A DNA stretch of 64,000 nucleotides from NCBI RefSeq assembly GCF_019145375.1, contig NZ_JAHSTX010000001.1, forward strand, positions 186,001-250,000. The letters are read 5' to 3'. The stretch is from Pseudomonas triticicola. Lineage in GTDB: Bacteria > Pseudomonadota > Gammaproteobacteria > Pseudomonadales > Pseudomonadaceae. The position numbers and the translations under genes are program-made. Positions 14,119 through 23,693 of the stretch are shown piece by piece. Numbering within the stretch: position 1 is the stretch's first letter; each line of letters begins with the position of its first letter. The notes under the pieces are model-generated. The model searched no databases. It was given only the letters and a program-made list of their open reading frames with translations, and had not been told where the DNA came from.

Positions 14119-14628
14119 TCAGACAGCTACCGCTCGCTGCTCCGTACGGCGCAGTGCGCGAATCTTCTGCAACGTATCCGCGCAAGTCCGCGCCGCTTCC
14201 TGACCCTTGTGCACAAAGTGCTCGAAGAAGAACTTCTGGTGCTCTTCGCCCGAATGGAAGTGGTGCGGGGTCAGCGACACCGAGAACACCGGCACTTCGG
14301 TTTCCAGCTGCACCTGCATCAGGCCGCTGACCACCGATTGCGCAACGAACTCGTGGCGATAAATGCCGCCGTCCACCACCAGGGCGGCGGCGACGATGCC
14401 GGCGTAACGGCCGGACTTGGCCAGCAGCTTGGCGTGCAGCGGCATCTCAAAAGCGCCGCCGACTTCGAAGAAATCGATGTCCGATTCCTGATAACCCTGC
14501 ACCAGCATTTCAGCGACGAAGCCTTTGCGGCTCTGGTCGACGATTTCCTTGTGCCAGCAGGCCTGGATGAACGCGACGCGCTCGCCCTGTGGGTGTTTGC
14601 TTTTGCTGTCGATTGCGGTGGGTTGCAT
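14119..14628 (-). CDS. ribH: 6,7-dimethyl-8-ribityllumazine synthase, type II (RibH2-like)
   Basis: This 169-residue lumazine synthase condenses 5-amino-6-ribitylaminouracil with dihydroxybutanone phosphate in riboflavin synthesis. Recognisable family stretches are FFEVGGAFEMPLHAKLLAKS, AAALVVDGGIYRHEFVA and VFSVSLTPHHFH, where the paired histidines cover the usual active-site His. The sequence resembles the second, RibH2-type, enzyme rather than the ribH of the ribBA-nusB cluster. It stands alone, with AGGAG 8 nt before the ATG, and an FMN riboswitch lies about 105 nt upstream in its leader. That combination points to flavin-repressed expression. Confidence 0.9.
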   Translation of the reverse strand: MQPTAIDSKSKHPQGERVAFIQACWHKEIVDQSRKGFVAEMLVQGYQESDIDFFEVGGAFEMPLHAKLLAKSGRYAGIVAAALVVDGGIYRHEFVAQSVVSGLMQVQLETEVPVFSVSLTPHHFHSGEEHQKFFFEHFVHKGQEAARTCADTLQKIRALRRTEQRAVAV

Positions 14629-14732
14629 GTTCTGACTCCTGTTTGTGTGAAAAACAGGGCGTTATGAATCGAAAGGGATGCAAGGGTGCGAACGCAGGCA
14701 CGGATGCACGCGGACGGCCCTTTGGCGTCGAT

Positions 14733-14901
14733 CCCGTTCTCTCTTCATCCGGACTATGACCGTCGGCCCCGGGATCACACCGGGTCTGCTGACCTTGCCG
14801 ACGCACCCGACTCAAGTCGTGTGCGGCGCCAAGCGCTCGCGGGCTATGCGCATTGCGCGCAATTACCGCCGGTGGGGAATTGCACCCCGCCCTGAGAACG
14901 T
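14733..14901 (-). promoter_or_regulatory. FMN riboswitch (RFN element)
   Basis: On the minus strand the conserved RFN blocks appear in order. First comes TTCTCAGGGCGGGGTG, then CCCCACCGGCGGTAATT with the GC-rich variable stem after it, then GGTCAGCAGACCCGGTGTGA, CCGGGGCCGACGGTC and ATAGTCCGGATGAAGAGAGA. This is the standard FMN aptamer, ending about 105 nt before ribH. Binding of FMN is expected to reduce ribH expression. Confidence 0.96.
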
Positions 14902-14968
14902 TTGTGCCGCCCATAGGCGGGCGGCGGCAAGTTTGTAACACATATTTCCCGGCCATGCACAGGACACT

Positions 14969-15057
14969 GTGGGAGCGAGCCTGCTCGCGAATGCGGCTTC
15001 ACATTCAACGAATATGTTGCCTGTTACTTCGCTTTCGCGAGCAGGCTCGCTCCCACA
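14969..15057. repeat. REP-like inverted repeat pair, family A (copy 3)
   Basis: Inverted arms with core GGGAGCGAGCCTGCTCGCGA flank an internal spacer, located between the divergently read ribH leader and ltaE. Confidence 0.9.
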
Positions 15058-15180
15058 TGGGCTTTGTCTGCTCGAGGAAGAATGGGATTTTTCCTCGGTC
15101 GAGGGTTGATTAATCTGCGCGATGACCGCAGTAATTCCACTTCACAAAGGGATTTCCCCATCTGACCAGAGGCCAGGTTC

Positions 15181-16185
15181 ATGAGCGTTATCGATCTTCG
15201 CAGCGACACCGTCACCCAACCGACTCCCGCCATGCTCGAAGCGATGACCGCAGCCGATACCGGCGACGATGTGTATGGCGAAGATCCGACGGTCAATCGC
15301 CTCGAGGCCGAACTGGCCAAGCGCCTGGGTTTTGCCGCTGCGCTGTTCGTGCCGACCGGGACCATGAGCAACCTGCTCGGCCTGATGGCGCACTGCGAGC
15401 GTGGCGACGAATACATTGTCGGTCAGCAGGCGCACACCTATAAGTACGAAGGTGGCGGGGCGGCGGTGCTCGGTTCGATTCAGCCGCAGCCGCTGGAGGT
15501 GCAGGCTGACGGTTCACTGGATCTGGATCAGGTTGCGGCCGCGATTAAACCGGACGATTTCCATTTCGCCCGCACGCGTTTGCTGGCGCTGGAAAACACC
15601 ATGCAGGGCAAAGTGCTGCCACTGGAATATCTGGCGCGCGCCCGACGCTTTACTCAGGAACACCGCCTGCAATTGCACCTGGACGGCGCGCGGCTGTACA
15701 ACGCGGCGGTCGAGCTTGGCGTCGATGCCCGGGAGATCACCCAGCATTTCGATTCGGTGTCGGTGTGCCTGTCCAAAGGCCTCGGCGCGCCGGTCGGCTC
15801 GGTGCTGTGCGGCTCCGAGCAACTGATCGGCAAGGCGCGGCGTCTGCGCAAAATGGTCGGTGGCGGCATGCGTCAGGCCGGGTTGCTCGCGGCGGCTGGC
15901 CTGTACGCGCTGGATCATCACGTCGAACGGCTGGCGGATGACCATGCCAATGCGCAGTTGCTCGCCGAGGGTCTGCGTGAGGCCGGTTTCGTCGTCGAGC
16001 CCGTGCAAACCAACATGGTCTATGTGCAAATGGGCGACAAGGCCGCAGCACTCAAGGACTTTGCCGGCGAACGCGGGATCAGGCTCAGCGCCGCTGCGCG
16101 CTTGCGCATGGTCACGCACATGGACGTCAGCCGCGCGCAAATCGAACAAGTGATCGCGACATTCGTCGAGTTTTCACGCAAGTGA
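15181..16185 (+). CDS. ltaE: Low-specificity L-threonine aldolase
   Basis: This 334-residue PLP enzyme cleaves L-threonine and L-allo-threonine to glycine and acetaldehyde. The N-terminal signature [14 protein letters not shown], the [11 protein letters not shown] motif and the PLP lysine K199 in [13 protein letters not shown] are all present. The length is normal for the family. The Shine-Dalgarno is weak (AGAGG). It is monocistronic as far as can be seen, with alaS 146 bp downstream behind its own promoter-like -10 sequence. Confidence 0.95.
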   Translation: MSVIDLRSDTVTQPTPAMLEAMTAADTGDDVYGEDPTVNRLEAELAKRLGFAAALFVPTGTMSNLLGLMAHCERGDEYIVGQQAHTYKYEGGGAAVLGSIQPQPLEVQADGSLDLDQVAAAIKPDDFHFARTRLLALENTMQGKVLPLEYLARARRFTQEHRLQLHLDGARLYNAAVELGVDAREITQHFDSVSVCLSKGLGAPVGSVLCGSEQLIGKARRLRKMVGGGMRQAGLLAAAGLYALDHHVERLADDHANAQLLAEGLREAGFVVEPVQTNMVYVQMGDKAAALKDFAGERGIRLSAAARLRMVTHMDVSRAQIEQVIATFVEFSRK

Positions 16186-16251
16186 CAGCGTCAGCCGTCC
16201 AATTGACCGTTTCTATCGTATAAACACGCTGTACCCCGCGCGCAGGGCCGA

Positions 16252-16257
16252 TATAAT
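16252..16257 (+). promoter_or_regulatory. Candidate -10 box of the alaS promoter
   Basis: A TATAAT hexamer lies 75 bp before alaS in GATATAATGCGG. No convincing -35 hexamer was found at 16-18 bp, so the call rests on the -10 match and its position only. Confidence 0.4.
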
Positions 16258-16331
16258 GCGGCCCTTTGCCGTCGCTTCGTCTCATGACGTTTCGAACAGG
16301 CCTTTGGCCGCAGCCTCCGTGGAAGAACCTA

Positions 16332-18947
16332 ATGAAAAGCGCAGAAATCCGTGAAGCCTTCCTTCGCTTCTTCGAAGAGCAAGGCCACACCCGTGTAGCC
16401 TCCAGCTCTTTGATTCCGGGCAACGACCCAACCCTGCTGTTCACCAACGCGGGGATGAACCAGTTCAAGGACTGCTTCCTGGGCCAGGAAAAACGTGCGT
16501 ACACCCGTGCCACCAGCAGCCAGAAATGCGTGCGCGCCGGCGGCAAGAACAGTGACCTGGAAAACGTCGGTTATACCGCGCGTCACCACACGTTCTTCGA
16601 AATGCTCGGTAACTTCAGCTTCGGCGACTACTTCAAGCACGACGCGATCACCTTCGCCTGGACCTTCCTCACTGGCGTGCTGAAGCTGCCGAAGGAAAAG
16701 CTCTGGGTCACCGTCTACGCCACCGACGACGAAGCGTATGACATCTGGACACAGAAAATCGGTGTGCCAGCCGAGCGCATGATCCGCATCGGCGACAACA
16801 AGGGCGCGCCGTACGCCTCCGACAACTTCTGGACCATGGGCGATACCGGCCCGTGCGGCCCGTGCACCGAGATTTTCTACGACCACGGCGAGCACATCTG
16901 GGGCGGCCCGCCGGGCTCGCCGGAAGAAGATGGCGATCGCTACATCGAGATCTGGAACAACGTGTTCATGCAGTTCAACCGCACCGCCGATGGCGTGTTG
17001 CATCCATTGCCAGCGCCGTCGGTGGACACCGGCATGGGCCTGGAGCGGATCAGTGCGGTGATGCAGCACGTCAACTCCAACTACGACATCGACCTTTTCA
17101 AGAACCTGCTCAAGGCTTCGGCTGAAGCGATCGGCTGCGAAAACGGCGATCAGTCGTCGCTCAAAGTCGTCTCCGACCACATTCGTTCCTGCGGTTTCCT
17201 GATTGCCGATGGCGTGCTGCCGTCCAACGAAGGTCGCGGTTACGTGCTGCGCCGGATCATCCGCCGCGCCTGCCGTCACGGCAACAAGCTCGGCGCCACC
17301 GGCAGCTTCTTCTACAAGATCGTCGCGGCGCTGGTTGCCGAGATGGGTGAAGCCTTCCCGGAACTGAAGAAGCAGCAAAGCAATATCGAGCGCGTGCTCA
17401 AGGCTGAAGAAGAGCAGTTCTCCAAGACCCTGGAGCACGGCCTGAAAATCCTCGAGCAGGATCTGGCCGAGCTCAAAGGCACCGTGGTGCCAGGCGACGT
17501 GGTGTTCAAACTCTACGACACCTACGGTTTCCCGATGGACCTGACCGCCGACATCGCACGCGAGCGCGGCCTGACCGTCGACGAAGCCGGCTTCGAGCGC
17601 GAGATGGAAGCGCAGCGTGTTCGCGCGCGTTCGGCCAGCTCGTTCGGTCTGGACTACAACACCCTGGTCAAGGTCGACGTGGCCACCGAGTTCACCGGTT
17701 ACGCCGCCACCAGCGGCTCGGCGAAAATCGTTGCCATCTATAAGGATGGCCAGTCGGTCGACGTGCTGAGCGAAGGTCAGGAAGGTGTGATCGTGCTCAA
17801 CCAGACGCCGTTCTACGCCGAATCCGGTGGCCAGATCGGCGACTGCGGTTTCATTCAGGCCGGCAGTAGCCGCTTCGACGTGCGCGATACCACCAAGACC
17901 GGCGGCGCATTCCTGCACCACGGTGTGCTGGCCGCGGGCAGCCTGACCATTGGCGCGCCGGTGGAAACCCACGTCGACGCCGAAGTGCGTCACGCTACCG
18001 CGCTGAACCACTCGGCCACTCACTTGCTGCACGCCGCGCTGCGTCAGGTGCTCGGTGAGCATGTGCAGCAGAAAGGTTCGTTGGTCGACAGTCAGCGCCT
18101 GCGTTTCGACTTCAGCCACTTCGAAGCGATCAAGCCAGAACAGATCAAGCAGCTGGAAGACATCGTCAACGCCGAGATTCGCAAGAACTCCGCCGTTGAA
18201 ACCGAAGAAACCGACATCGAAACCGCGAAGAACAAAGGCGCCATGGCGCTGTTCGGCGAGAAGTACGGCGACAGCGTGCGCGTCCTGAGCATGGGCGACT
18301 TCTCGGTTGAACTGTGCGGCGGTATCCACGCCAACCGTACCGGCGACATCGGCCTGCTGAAAATCATCAGCGAAGGCGGTGTGGCATCGGGCGTGCGTCG
18401 TATCGAGGCGGTCACTGGTGCTGCGGCGCTGGCCTACTTGAATGCGGCGGAAGAACAACTCAAGGAAGCGGCCAGCCTGGTCAAGGGCAGCCGCGACAAC
18501 CTGATCGACAAGCTCTCGGCGGTACTGGAGCGCAACCGTCTGCTGGAGAAACAACTCGAGCAGTTGCAGGCCAAGGCAGCCAGCGCGGCGGGCGACGATC
18601 TGTCGGCCTCGGCGGTGGACGTCAAGGATGTGAAGGTGCTGGCCGCCCGTCTGGACGGTCAGGATGGCAAGGCGCTGCTGGCGCTGGTCGATCAGTTGAA
18701 AAACAAACTCGGCCGCGCAGTGATCCTGCTCGGCGGTGTCCATGAGGAAAAGGTCGTACTGGTTGCAGGCGTAACCAAGGACCTGACTGGCCAACTCAAA
18801 GCCGGTGATTTGATGAAACAGGCTGCTGCGGCAGTGGGCGGGAAGGGCGGTGGTCGTCCGGACATGGCGCAGGGCGGCGGTGTCGATGCCGCTGCGCTGG
18901 ACGGCGCACTGGCGCTGACCGTTCCATTCGTCGAGCAGGCTTTATAA
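16332..18947 (+). CDS. alaS: Alanyl-tRNA synthetase
   Basis: This 871-residue class II synthetase charges tRNA-Ala. From N to C it has the catalytic core ([30 protein letters not shown]), the tRNA-binding domain, the editing domain with zinc motifs HxxxH (His560, His564 in HSATHLLHA) and CxxxH (Cys662, His666 in [13 protein letters not shown]), and a C-terminal DHHA1-type domain with [16 protein letters not shown] chose ATG 16332, giving [19 protein letters not shown] as in other bacteria; an upstream in-frame start at 16266 would add 22 non-homologous residues. Confidence 0.97.
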   Translation: MKSAEIREAFLRFFEEQGHTRVASSSLIPGNDPTLLFTNAGMNQFKDCFLGQEKRAYTRATSSQKCVRAGGKNSDLENVGYTARHHTFFEMLGNFSFGDYFKHDAITFAWTFLTGVLKLPKEKLWVTVYATDDEAYDIWTQKIGVPAERMIRIGDNKGAPYASDNFWTMGDTGPCGPCTEIFYDHGEHIWGGPPGSPEEDGDRYIEIWNNVFMQFNRTADGVLHPLPAPSVDTGMGLERISAVMQHVNSNYDIDLFKNLLKASAEAIGCENGDQSSLKVVSDHIRSCGFLIADGVLPSNEGRGYVLRRIIRRACRHGNKLGATGSFFYKIVAALVAEMGEAFPELKKQQSNIERVLKAEEEQFSKTLEHGLKILEQDLAELKGTVVPGDVVFKLYDTYGFPMDLTADIARERGLTVDEAGFEREMEAQRVRARSASSFGLDYNTLVKVDVATEFTGYAATSGSAKIVAIYKDGQSVDVLSEGQEGVIVLNQTPFYAESGGQIGDCGFIQAGSSRFDVRDTTKTGGAFLHHGVLAAGSLTIGAPVETHVDAEVRHATALNHSATHLLHAALRQVLGEHVQQKGSLVDSQRLRFDFSHFEAIKPEQIKQLEDIVNAEIRKNSAVETEETDIETAKNKGAMALFGEKYGDSVRVLSMGDFSVELCGGIHANRTGDIGLLKIISEGGVASGVRRIEAVTGAAALAYLNAAEEQLKEAASLVKGSRDNLIDKLSAVLERNRLLEKQLEQLQAKAASAAGDDLSASAVDVKDVKVLAARLDGQDGKALLALVDQLKNKLGRAVILLGGVHEEKVVLVAGVTKDLTGQLKAGDLMKQAAAAVGGKGGGRPDMAQGGGVDAAALDGALALTVPFVEQAL

Positions 18948-19037
18948 GACGGCTCGCCGGGCCCGCAGTCTAGTGGCGGGCCTGGCGACTGTTCGAAAGA
19001 TTATTGGGCGCCCTTCATGGGCAGAGGCGGCTTTGAA

Positions 19038-20279
19038 ATGGCTTTGATCGTACAGAAATTTGGAGGCACCTCGGTCGGCACTGTCGAGAGAATCGAGCAG
19101 GTCGCCGACAAGGTTAAGAAATTCCGCGATGCCGGCGATGACCTGGTGGTTGTGCTGTCTGCAATGAGCGGCGAAACCAACCGTCTGATCGATCTGGCCA
19201 AGCAAATCAGTGGCGAGGCACAACCGGTTCCGCGCGAGCTGGACGTGATCGTGTCCACCGGTGAGCAGGTGACGATTGCCCTGTTGGCCATGGCGCTGAT
19301 CAAGCGCGGTGTGCCGGCGGTGTCGTACACCGGCAATCAGGTACGGATCCTGACTGACAGTGCGCACAATAAAGCGCGTATCTTGCAGATTGATGACCAG
19401 AAGATTCGCGGTGATCTGAAGGCTGGCCGTGTGGTGGTTGTCGCCGGTTTCCAGGGCGTCGACGAGCACGGCAACATCACCACCCTCGGTCGCGGCGGTT
19501 CCGATACCACCGGCGTGGCACTGGCGGCGGCCTTGAAGGCGGATGAATGCCAGATCTACACCGACGTCGACGGTGTCTACACCACCGACCCGCGTGTGGT
19601 GCCGGTCGCTCAGCGTCTGGACAAGATCACCTTCGAAGAGATGCTGGAAATGGCCAGCCTCGGTTCCAAGGTGCTGCAGATCCGTGCGGTGGAATTCGCC
19701 GGCAAGTACAACGTTCCGCTGCGCGTACTGCACAGCTTCAAGGAGGGTCCGGGCACCCTCATTACTATTGATGAAGAGGAAACCATGGAACAGCCGATCA
19801 TTTCCGGCATCGCTTTCAACCGCGATGAAGCCAAGCTGACCATCCGTGGCGTGCCAGACACCCCGGGCGTGGCGTTCAAGATTCTTGGCCCGATCAGTGC
19901 CGCGAACATTGAAGTCGACATGATCGTGCAGAACGTCGCGCACGATAACACCACCGACTTCACCTTCACCGTGCACCGCAACGACTACCAGGCCGCACAG
20001 ACCGTGCTGGAAAACACCGCTCGCGAGATCGGTGCCCGTGAAGTGGTTGGCGACACCAAGATCGCCAAGGTCTCGATCGTCGGCGTCGGCATGCGTTCCC
20101 ACGCAGGCGTGGCCAGCCGCATGTTCGAATCCCTGGCGAAAGAAAGCATCAACATCCAGATGATCTCGACTTCGGAAATCAAGGTGTCCGTAGTGATCGA
20201 AGAGAAATACCTGGAACTGGCCGTGCGCGCGCTGCACACGGCTTTCGAACTGGATGCTCCGGCCCGTCAGGGCGAGTAA
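19038..20279 (+). CDS. lysC: Aspartate kinase, with a possible internal start for a beta subunit
   Basis: This 413-residue aspartokinase phosphorylates aspartate, the first step toward lysine, threonine, methionine and diaminopimelate. The kinase domain starts with KFGGTSVG (residues 7-14). The RGGSDTTGVALAAAL and YTDVDGVYTTDPR motifs follow, and then two ACT domains for allosteric control. ATG 19038 is the normal family start; an upstream in-frame ATG at 19017 has no ribosome site. A second, in-frame ATG at 19785 (Met250) is preceded by GAAGAGGAAACC, a good Shine-Dalgarno, and would give a 164-residue ACT-only polypeptide, as in alpha2-beta2 aspartokinases. Confidence 0.96.
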   Translation: MALIVQKFGGTSVGTVERIEQVADKVKKFRDAGDDLVVVLSAMSGETNRLIDLAKQISGEAQPVPRELDVIVSTGEQVTIALLAMALIKRGVPAVSYTGNQVRILTDSAHNKARILQIDDQKIRGDLKAGRVVVVAGFQGVDEHGNITTLGRGGSDTTGVALAAALKADECQIYTDVDGVYTTDPRVVPVAQRLDKITFEEMLEMASLGSKVLQIRAVEFAGKYNVPLRVLHSFKEGPGTLITIDEEETMEQPIISGIAFNRDEAKLTIRGVPDTPGVAFKILGPISAANIEVDMIVQNVAHDNTTDFTFTVHRNDYQAAQTVLENTAREIGAREVVGDTKIAKVSIVGVGMRSHAGVASRMFESLAKESINIQMISTSEIKVSVVIEEKYLELAVRALHTAFELDAPARQGE

Positions 20280-20292
20280 TCCGCTTCTGTGA

Positions 20293-20325
20293 AGGGCGCG
20301 GTCTGACCGCGCCCTTTATTTTTGA
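20293..20325 (+). terminator. Rho-independent terminator after lysC
   Basis: A GGGCGCGGTC/GACCGCGCCC stem with a short loop is followed by TTTATTTTT, just after the lysC stop. Confidence 0.9.
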
Positions 20326-20466
20326 ATGGCGCGAGCCCCGGAACTGTTCTTTTGCTCGCGCTGGTCAATACTCAGGCATGTAGGGCTACGATCGCTGCGG
20401 TTGTAGGTCGGGTGCCTTTTTTTTGCAGACTGTTGTCCCTGAAATGAATGGCGTAAGGAGAAAGGT

Positions 20467-20655
20467 ATGCTGATTCTGACTCGTCGGTGCGCGGAAAGCC
20501 TGATTATCGGTGACGGCGAAATCACCGTGACCGTGCTCGGCGTCAAAGGAAACCAGGTGCGTATCGGCGTCAACGCTCCGAAAGAGGTTGCGGTGCACCG
20601 TGAGGAAATTTACCTGCGTATAAAGAAAGAGAAGGACGAAGAACCAAGCCATTAA
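20467..20655 (+). CDS. rsmA: Carbon storage regulator RsmA/CsrA
   Basis: This 62-residue RNA-binding protein begins [16 protein letters not shown] and contains the conserved [18 protein letters not shown] and VHREEIY segments. As a homodimer it binds GGA motifs in leader RNAs and controls translation; in Pseudomonas it is titrated by RsmX/Y/Z RNAs under GacA. TAAGGAGA precedes the ATG. The lysC-rsmA-tRNA-Ser-tRNA-Arg order is conserved in Pseudomonas and identifies it as the chromosomal rsmA locus. Confidence 0.97.
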   Translation: MLILTRRCAESLIIGDGEITVTVLGVKGNQVRIGVNAPKEVAVHREEIYLRIKKEKDEEPSH

Positions 20656-20717
20656 TTTTTATCGATTTTTATGTTTGCAAACGGGGAAGAAGCTGGTTAA
20701 TATACGCCCCGTGTTGC

Positions 20718-20808
20718 GGAGAGCTGGCCGAGTGGCCGAAGGCGCTCCCCTGCTAAGGGAGTACACCTCAAAAGGGTGTCGGGGGTTCGAATCCCCCGTT
20801 CTCCGCCA
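20718..20808 (+). tRNA. tRNA-Ser (GCT)
   Basis: A 91-nt class II tRNA with a long variable arm. The acceptor stem GGAGAGC pairs with GTTCTCC, the anticodon GCT is at 20752-20754, the T-arm is GGGGGTTCGAATCCCCC and CCA is encoded. Confidence 0.97.
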
Positions 20809-20873
20809 TTATTTGCTTAGTACGTCGTAATCTGGCTTCTTCTGTAAGTTGTTGAAATTACTAGAAAAAGTGT

Positions 20874-20901
20874 TTGACATAGAGATTAGACGGCCTATAA
20901 T
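20874..20901 (+). promoter_or_regulatory. Sigma-70 promoter of the first tRNA-Arg(ACG)
   Basis: Consensus hexamers TTGACA (20874-20879) and TATAAT (20896-20901) are 16 bp apart and lie 15 bp before the tRNA. A GCGCGGC discriminator follows, as usual for stringently controlled stable-RNA promoters. Confidence 0.92.
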
Positions 20902-20915
20902 GCGCGGCAACAAAT

Positions 20916-20992
20916 GCACTCGTAGCTCAGCTGGATAGAGTACTCGGCTACGAACCGAGCGGTCACAGGTTCGAATCCTGTCGAGTGCACCA
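20916..20992 (+). tRNA. tRNA-Arg (ACG), copy 1
   Basis: A 77-nt tRNA with acceptor stem GCACTCG/CGAGTGC, anticodon ACG at 20950-20952, T-arm CAGGTTCGAATCCTG and encoded CCA. Confidence 0.97.
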
Positions 20993-21064
20993 TTTAAGAG
21001 TTATTTGCTGTAAGGTGAGTAACTCGGCTTCAGCCAGTTGTGGTCTGGTTTAAAAACACAAAAT

Positions 21065-21141
21065 GCACTCGTAGCTCAGCTGGATAGAGTACTCGGCTAC
21101 GAACCGAGCGGTCACAGGTTCGAATCCTGTCGAGTGCACCA
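21065..21141 (+). tRNA. tRNA-Arg (ACG), copy 2
   Basis: Identical in sequence to the copy at 20916-20992, starting 149 bp later, with anticodon ACG at 21099-21101. No second strong promoter is evident, so it is probably co-transcribed with the first copy. Confidence 0.97.
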
Positions 21142-21147
21142 TATACC

Positions 21148-21178
21148 AAAAAGCCCGCGTTTAACGCGGGCTTTTTGC
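21148..21178 (+). terminator. Terminator of the tRNA-Arg transcript
   Basis: AAAAAGCCCGCG-TTTAA-CGCGGGCTTTTT forms a symmetrical A-stem-T hairpin that can act in both directions. The convergent gene at 21161-21673 ends inside it. Confidence 0.93.
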
Positions 21179-21673
21179 TGTCCGGGATTTGGCTTTTCCC
21201 TTCACGCAGCCTCGTTCATCAAAATCAATTTGAGCACTGCGGCCTCGCTTGAGGTCGTAACGATAGCTCGTTGTCGATGTGCGCGTGTTGATCTTGTCGG
21301 GCTTGCCCAGTGCGCTTTCGACGTCCCGCTGGCTCATGCCGGCAATCACTCGCCGATTGATGATCGCTTCGCGCCGCTGCCTGTTATCGATCAGGTTTCC
21401 ACATTTGTGTTCGGTGCCGCCGACGATGCCCGGTTCGCGTCCACTGTCTTTCATGCCGGTCACAGCTTCGTGATTGAACTCCGGCATGATTGCGACCCAG
21501 CCAGGTGAGTAGGGATGAACCTCCTGAATTGAGAGCTGCTCCCCGGTTGCGCAGCTCATCGATGTGAATGTGACGCTGCCGTCACCGGCCTGGCAACGAT
21601 GAAGTGTGGTGGCGTTGGCAGGCGTGGTGTGGAGCAGGGCGGTCAGTAGATATAGCGCGGGTTTTGCCGGCAT
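21161..21673 (-). CDS. Secreted small protein, DUF4124-like N-terminus, function unknown
   Basis: This 170-residue protein starts at ATG 21673, chosen because GGAGG lies 7 nt upstream. An N-terminal signal peptide (cleavage expected after TTPANA, about residue 20) suggests a periplasmic location. The mature N-terminus (LHRCQAGDGSVTFTSMSC) resembles DUF4124-type domains, and the C-terminal part (VIAGMSQRDVESALGKPD) resembles SmpA/OmlA-like 'gatekeeper' segments. The last residues are encoded within the bidirectional terminator shared with the tRNA operon. I do not recognise a defined function. Confidence 0.8.
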   Translation of the reverse strand: MPAKPALYLLTALLHTTPANATTLHRCQAGDGSVTFTSMSCATGEQLSIQEVHPYSPGWVAIMPEFNHEAVTGMKDSGREPGIVGGTEHKCGNLIDNRQRREAIINRRVIAGMSQRDVESALGKPDKINTRTSTTSYRYDLKRGRSAQIDFDERGCVKGKAKSRTAKSPR

Positions 21674-21994
21674 TCGATGTCCTCCATGACGATCTAAGCT
21701 CAAGGGTAGTCGCTGCTTTTTGCATTGCCGGTGTGTTTTCTTTTCAAGATGAGTCGTCGCATCTGCACGGGTCAGGCAGGTGCTCAGGTTTGTTTCGCAA
21801 GCGCTTGTTTCAGCCGTGATTTTTTCAACGTTTTAAACCGTCAGGCGTGTATCATTGCGCCCGTCAGCCCCGCCGGGGCTTATGGAAAACCTCCATGGAC
21901 TTACCCAGTAGTTGTTCAGTAAACCGTTTCACCAATCATGAATTGACTGATTGATCCTTCCGGCGTGCCCCGCTGCTGGGAGTGGAGTTCGCCT
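21674..21994. other. Intergenic region between divergent genes, leader of mgtE
   Basis: This 321-bp gap holds the promoter of the secreted protein on the left and the mgtE leader on the right. A small GC hairpin (CAGCCCCGCCGGGGCTTATG) lies about 125 bp before mgtE. I see no match to an M-box or other known magnesium-responsive leader. Confidence 0.5.
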
Positions 21995-23437
21995 ATGTCC
22001 GAAATCGAAGTAAAGAAAACACAGGAAAGCCTTCAGGACCGCCTGGCTCAGGTCGTCGAGTTGCTGCAGCGCCAACGTGTCGTTGAAGACCTGACTCATC
22101 GCCAGGAAGGTCCGCACCACGACCGCGTGGAAAACCTGGTTCACCGGCAAAACCTCGTCGAGCTGCAACGCAAGCTCGATGATCTGCACTCCGCCGACGT
22201 CGCCTACATTCTCGAAGCCTTGCCGCTGGACGATCGTCTGACGCTCTGGCAACTGGTCAAGGCCGATCGCGACGGCGACATTCTTCTTGAAGTATCCGAT
22301 TCCGTCCGTGAAACGCTGATCGCCGACATGGACGATCACGAGCTCCTGGCTGCGGCCAAGGACATGGACGCCGACGAACTCGCTGACCTGGCCTCCGAGC
22401 TGCCGCGAGACGTTGTCCATGAGCTGATGGAGAGTCTGGATAACCAGCAGCGCGAACGCGTGCGCTCGGCCCTGTCCTATGACGAGGATCAGGTCGGTGC
22501 GCTGATGGACTTCGAGATGGTGACGATCCGTGAGGACGTCAGCCTTGAAGTGGTTCTGCGTTATCTGCGTCGCCTCAAAGAGCTTCCTGGTCACACCGAC
22601 AAACTGTTCGTGGTCGATTACGACGGTGTGCTCAAGGGCGTGCTGCCGATCAAGCGTCTGCTGGTCAACGATCCGGAGAAGCAGGTCGCCGAAGTCATGG
22701 CCAGCGATCCGGTGAGTTTCCACCCGGACGAAGACGCCTACGACGCCGCTCAGGCATTCGAGCGTTACGACTTGATCTCGGCGCCGGTGGTCGACAAGAA
22801 CGGCAAACTGATCGGCCGTCTGACCATCGACGAAATGGTCGACCTGATCCGTGAGGAAAGCGAAAGCGAAGTCCTCAACATGGCCGGTCTGCGCGAAGAG
22901 GAAGATATTTTCGCCTCGGTGTGGAAATCCCTGCGTAACCGTTGGGCGTGGCTGGCGGTGAACCTGATCACTGCATTTGTTGCATCGCGGGTGATCGGTC
23001 TGTTCGAAGGTTCGATCGAGAAGCTCGTGGCACTGGCGGCGCTGATGCCGATCGTGGCGGGTATCGGTGGCAACTCCGGTAACCAGACCATCACCATGAT
23101 CGTGCGCGCCATGGCGCTGGATCAGGTCAGCACCGGCAACACCTCGCGCTTGATGCGCAAAGAGCTGGCGGTCGGTTTGATCAACGGTCTGGTCTGGGGC
23201 GGGGTGATCGGTGTGGTCGCGTACATGCTCTACGGCAGTTGGTCACTCGGCGTGGTCATGACGGCGGCGATGACGCTCAATCTGTTGCTGGCGGCGTTGA
23301 TGGGCGTGTTGATCCCGATGACGCTGGCGAAAATGGGCCGCGATCCGGCGATGGGCGCCAGTGTGATGATCACGGCAATGACCGACAGCGGTGGCTTCTT
23401 CATCTTCCTCGGATTGGCAACAATCTTCCTGCTCTGA
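21995..23437 (+). CDS. mgtE: MgtE-family magnesium transporter
   Basis: This 480-residue protein starts at ATG 21995 with TGGAG upstream. It has the full MgtE layout: an acidic helical N-domain (about residues 30-130), paired CBS domains (about 140-265, with VDYDGVLKGVLPIKRLL and VDKNGKLIGRLTIDEMV), a plug helix, and five membrane segments from about residue 300. The conserved pore motif region includes GIGGNSGNQTITMIVRAMAL. It imports Mg2+ (possibly Co2+), gated by Mg2+ binding to the cytoplasmic domains. Some Pseudomonas MgtE proteins also affect virulence gene expression, by family knowledge. A terminator follows. Confidence 0.95.
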   Translation: MSEIEVKKTQESLQDRLAQVVELLQRQRVVEDLTHRQEGPHHDRVENLVHRQNLVELQRKLDDLHSADVAYILEALPLDDRLTLWQLVKADRDGDILLEVSDSVRETLIADMDDHELLAAAKDMDADELADLASELPRDVVHELMESLDNQQRERVRSALSYDEDQVGALMDFEMVTIREDVSLEVVLRYLRRLKELPGHTDKLFVVDYDGVLKGVLPIKRLLVNDPEKQVAEVMASDPVSFHPDEDAYDAAQAFERYDLISAPVVDKNGKLIGRLTIDEMVDLIREESESEVLNMAGLREEEDIFASVWKSLRNRWAWLAVNLITAFVASRVIGLFEGSIEKLVALAALMPIVAGIGGNSGNQTITMIVRAMALDQVSTGNTSRLMRKELAVGLINGLVWGGVIGVVAYMLYGSWSLGVVMTAAMTLNLLLAALMGVLIPMTLAKMGRDPAMGASVMITAMTDSGGFFIFLGLATIFLL

Positions 23438-23449
23438 CCTTGTGCAATG

Positions 23450-23479
23450 AAAAGCCCGTCAAATTGACGGGTTTTTTTG
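23450..23479 (+). terminator. Terminator after mgtE
   Basis: AAAGCCCGTC-AAATT-GACGGGTTTTTTT hairpin with a T-run, 12 bp after the mgtE stop. Confidence 0.93.
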
Positions 23480-23517
23480 TGCCTGCCAAACAGATATGAG
23501 CGCAAGTACAAGTAACC

Positions 23518-23610
23518 GTGGCGAGGGGATTTATCCCCGCTGGACTGCGCAGCAGTCCCATTGTTTTTGGGGCTGGCATGCAGCCCAGCGGGGATAAATC
23601 CCCTCGCCAC
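23518..23610. repeat. REP-like inverted repeat, family B (copy 2)
   Basis: Ends built on GTGGCGAGGGGATTTATCCC are inverted around a GC-rich centre, matching the copy at 7353-7445. It lies between the convergent mgtE and amrZ. Confidence 0.88.
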
Positions 23611-23693
23611 ACTCAATTGCCAAGCGGCCATCTGTCATATTGCGGGCAAAAAAAAGCCAGCAATCATGCTGGCTTCAATATGTTCGGTATAAC

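Noticed and set aside
16329..18794. 821-codon leftward ORF opposite alaS
   Set aside because: Shadow of alaS; the forward product has all synthetase motifs.
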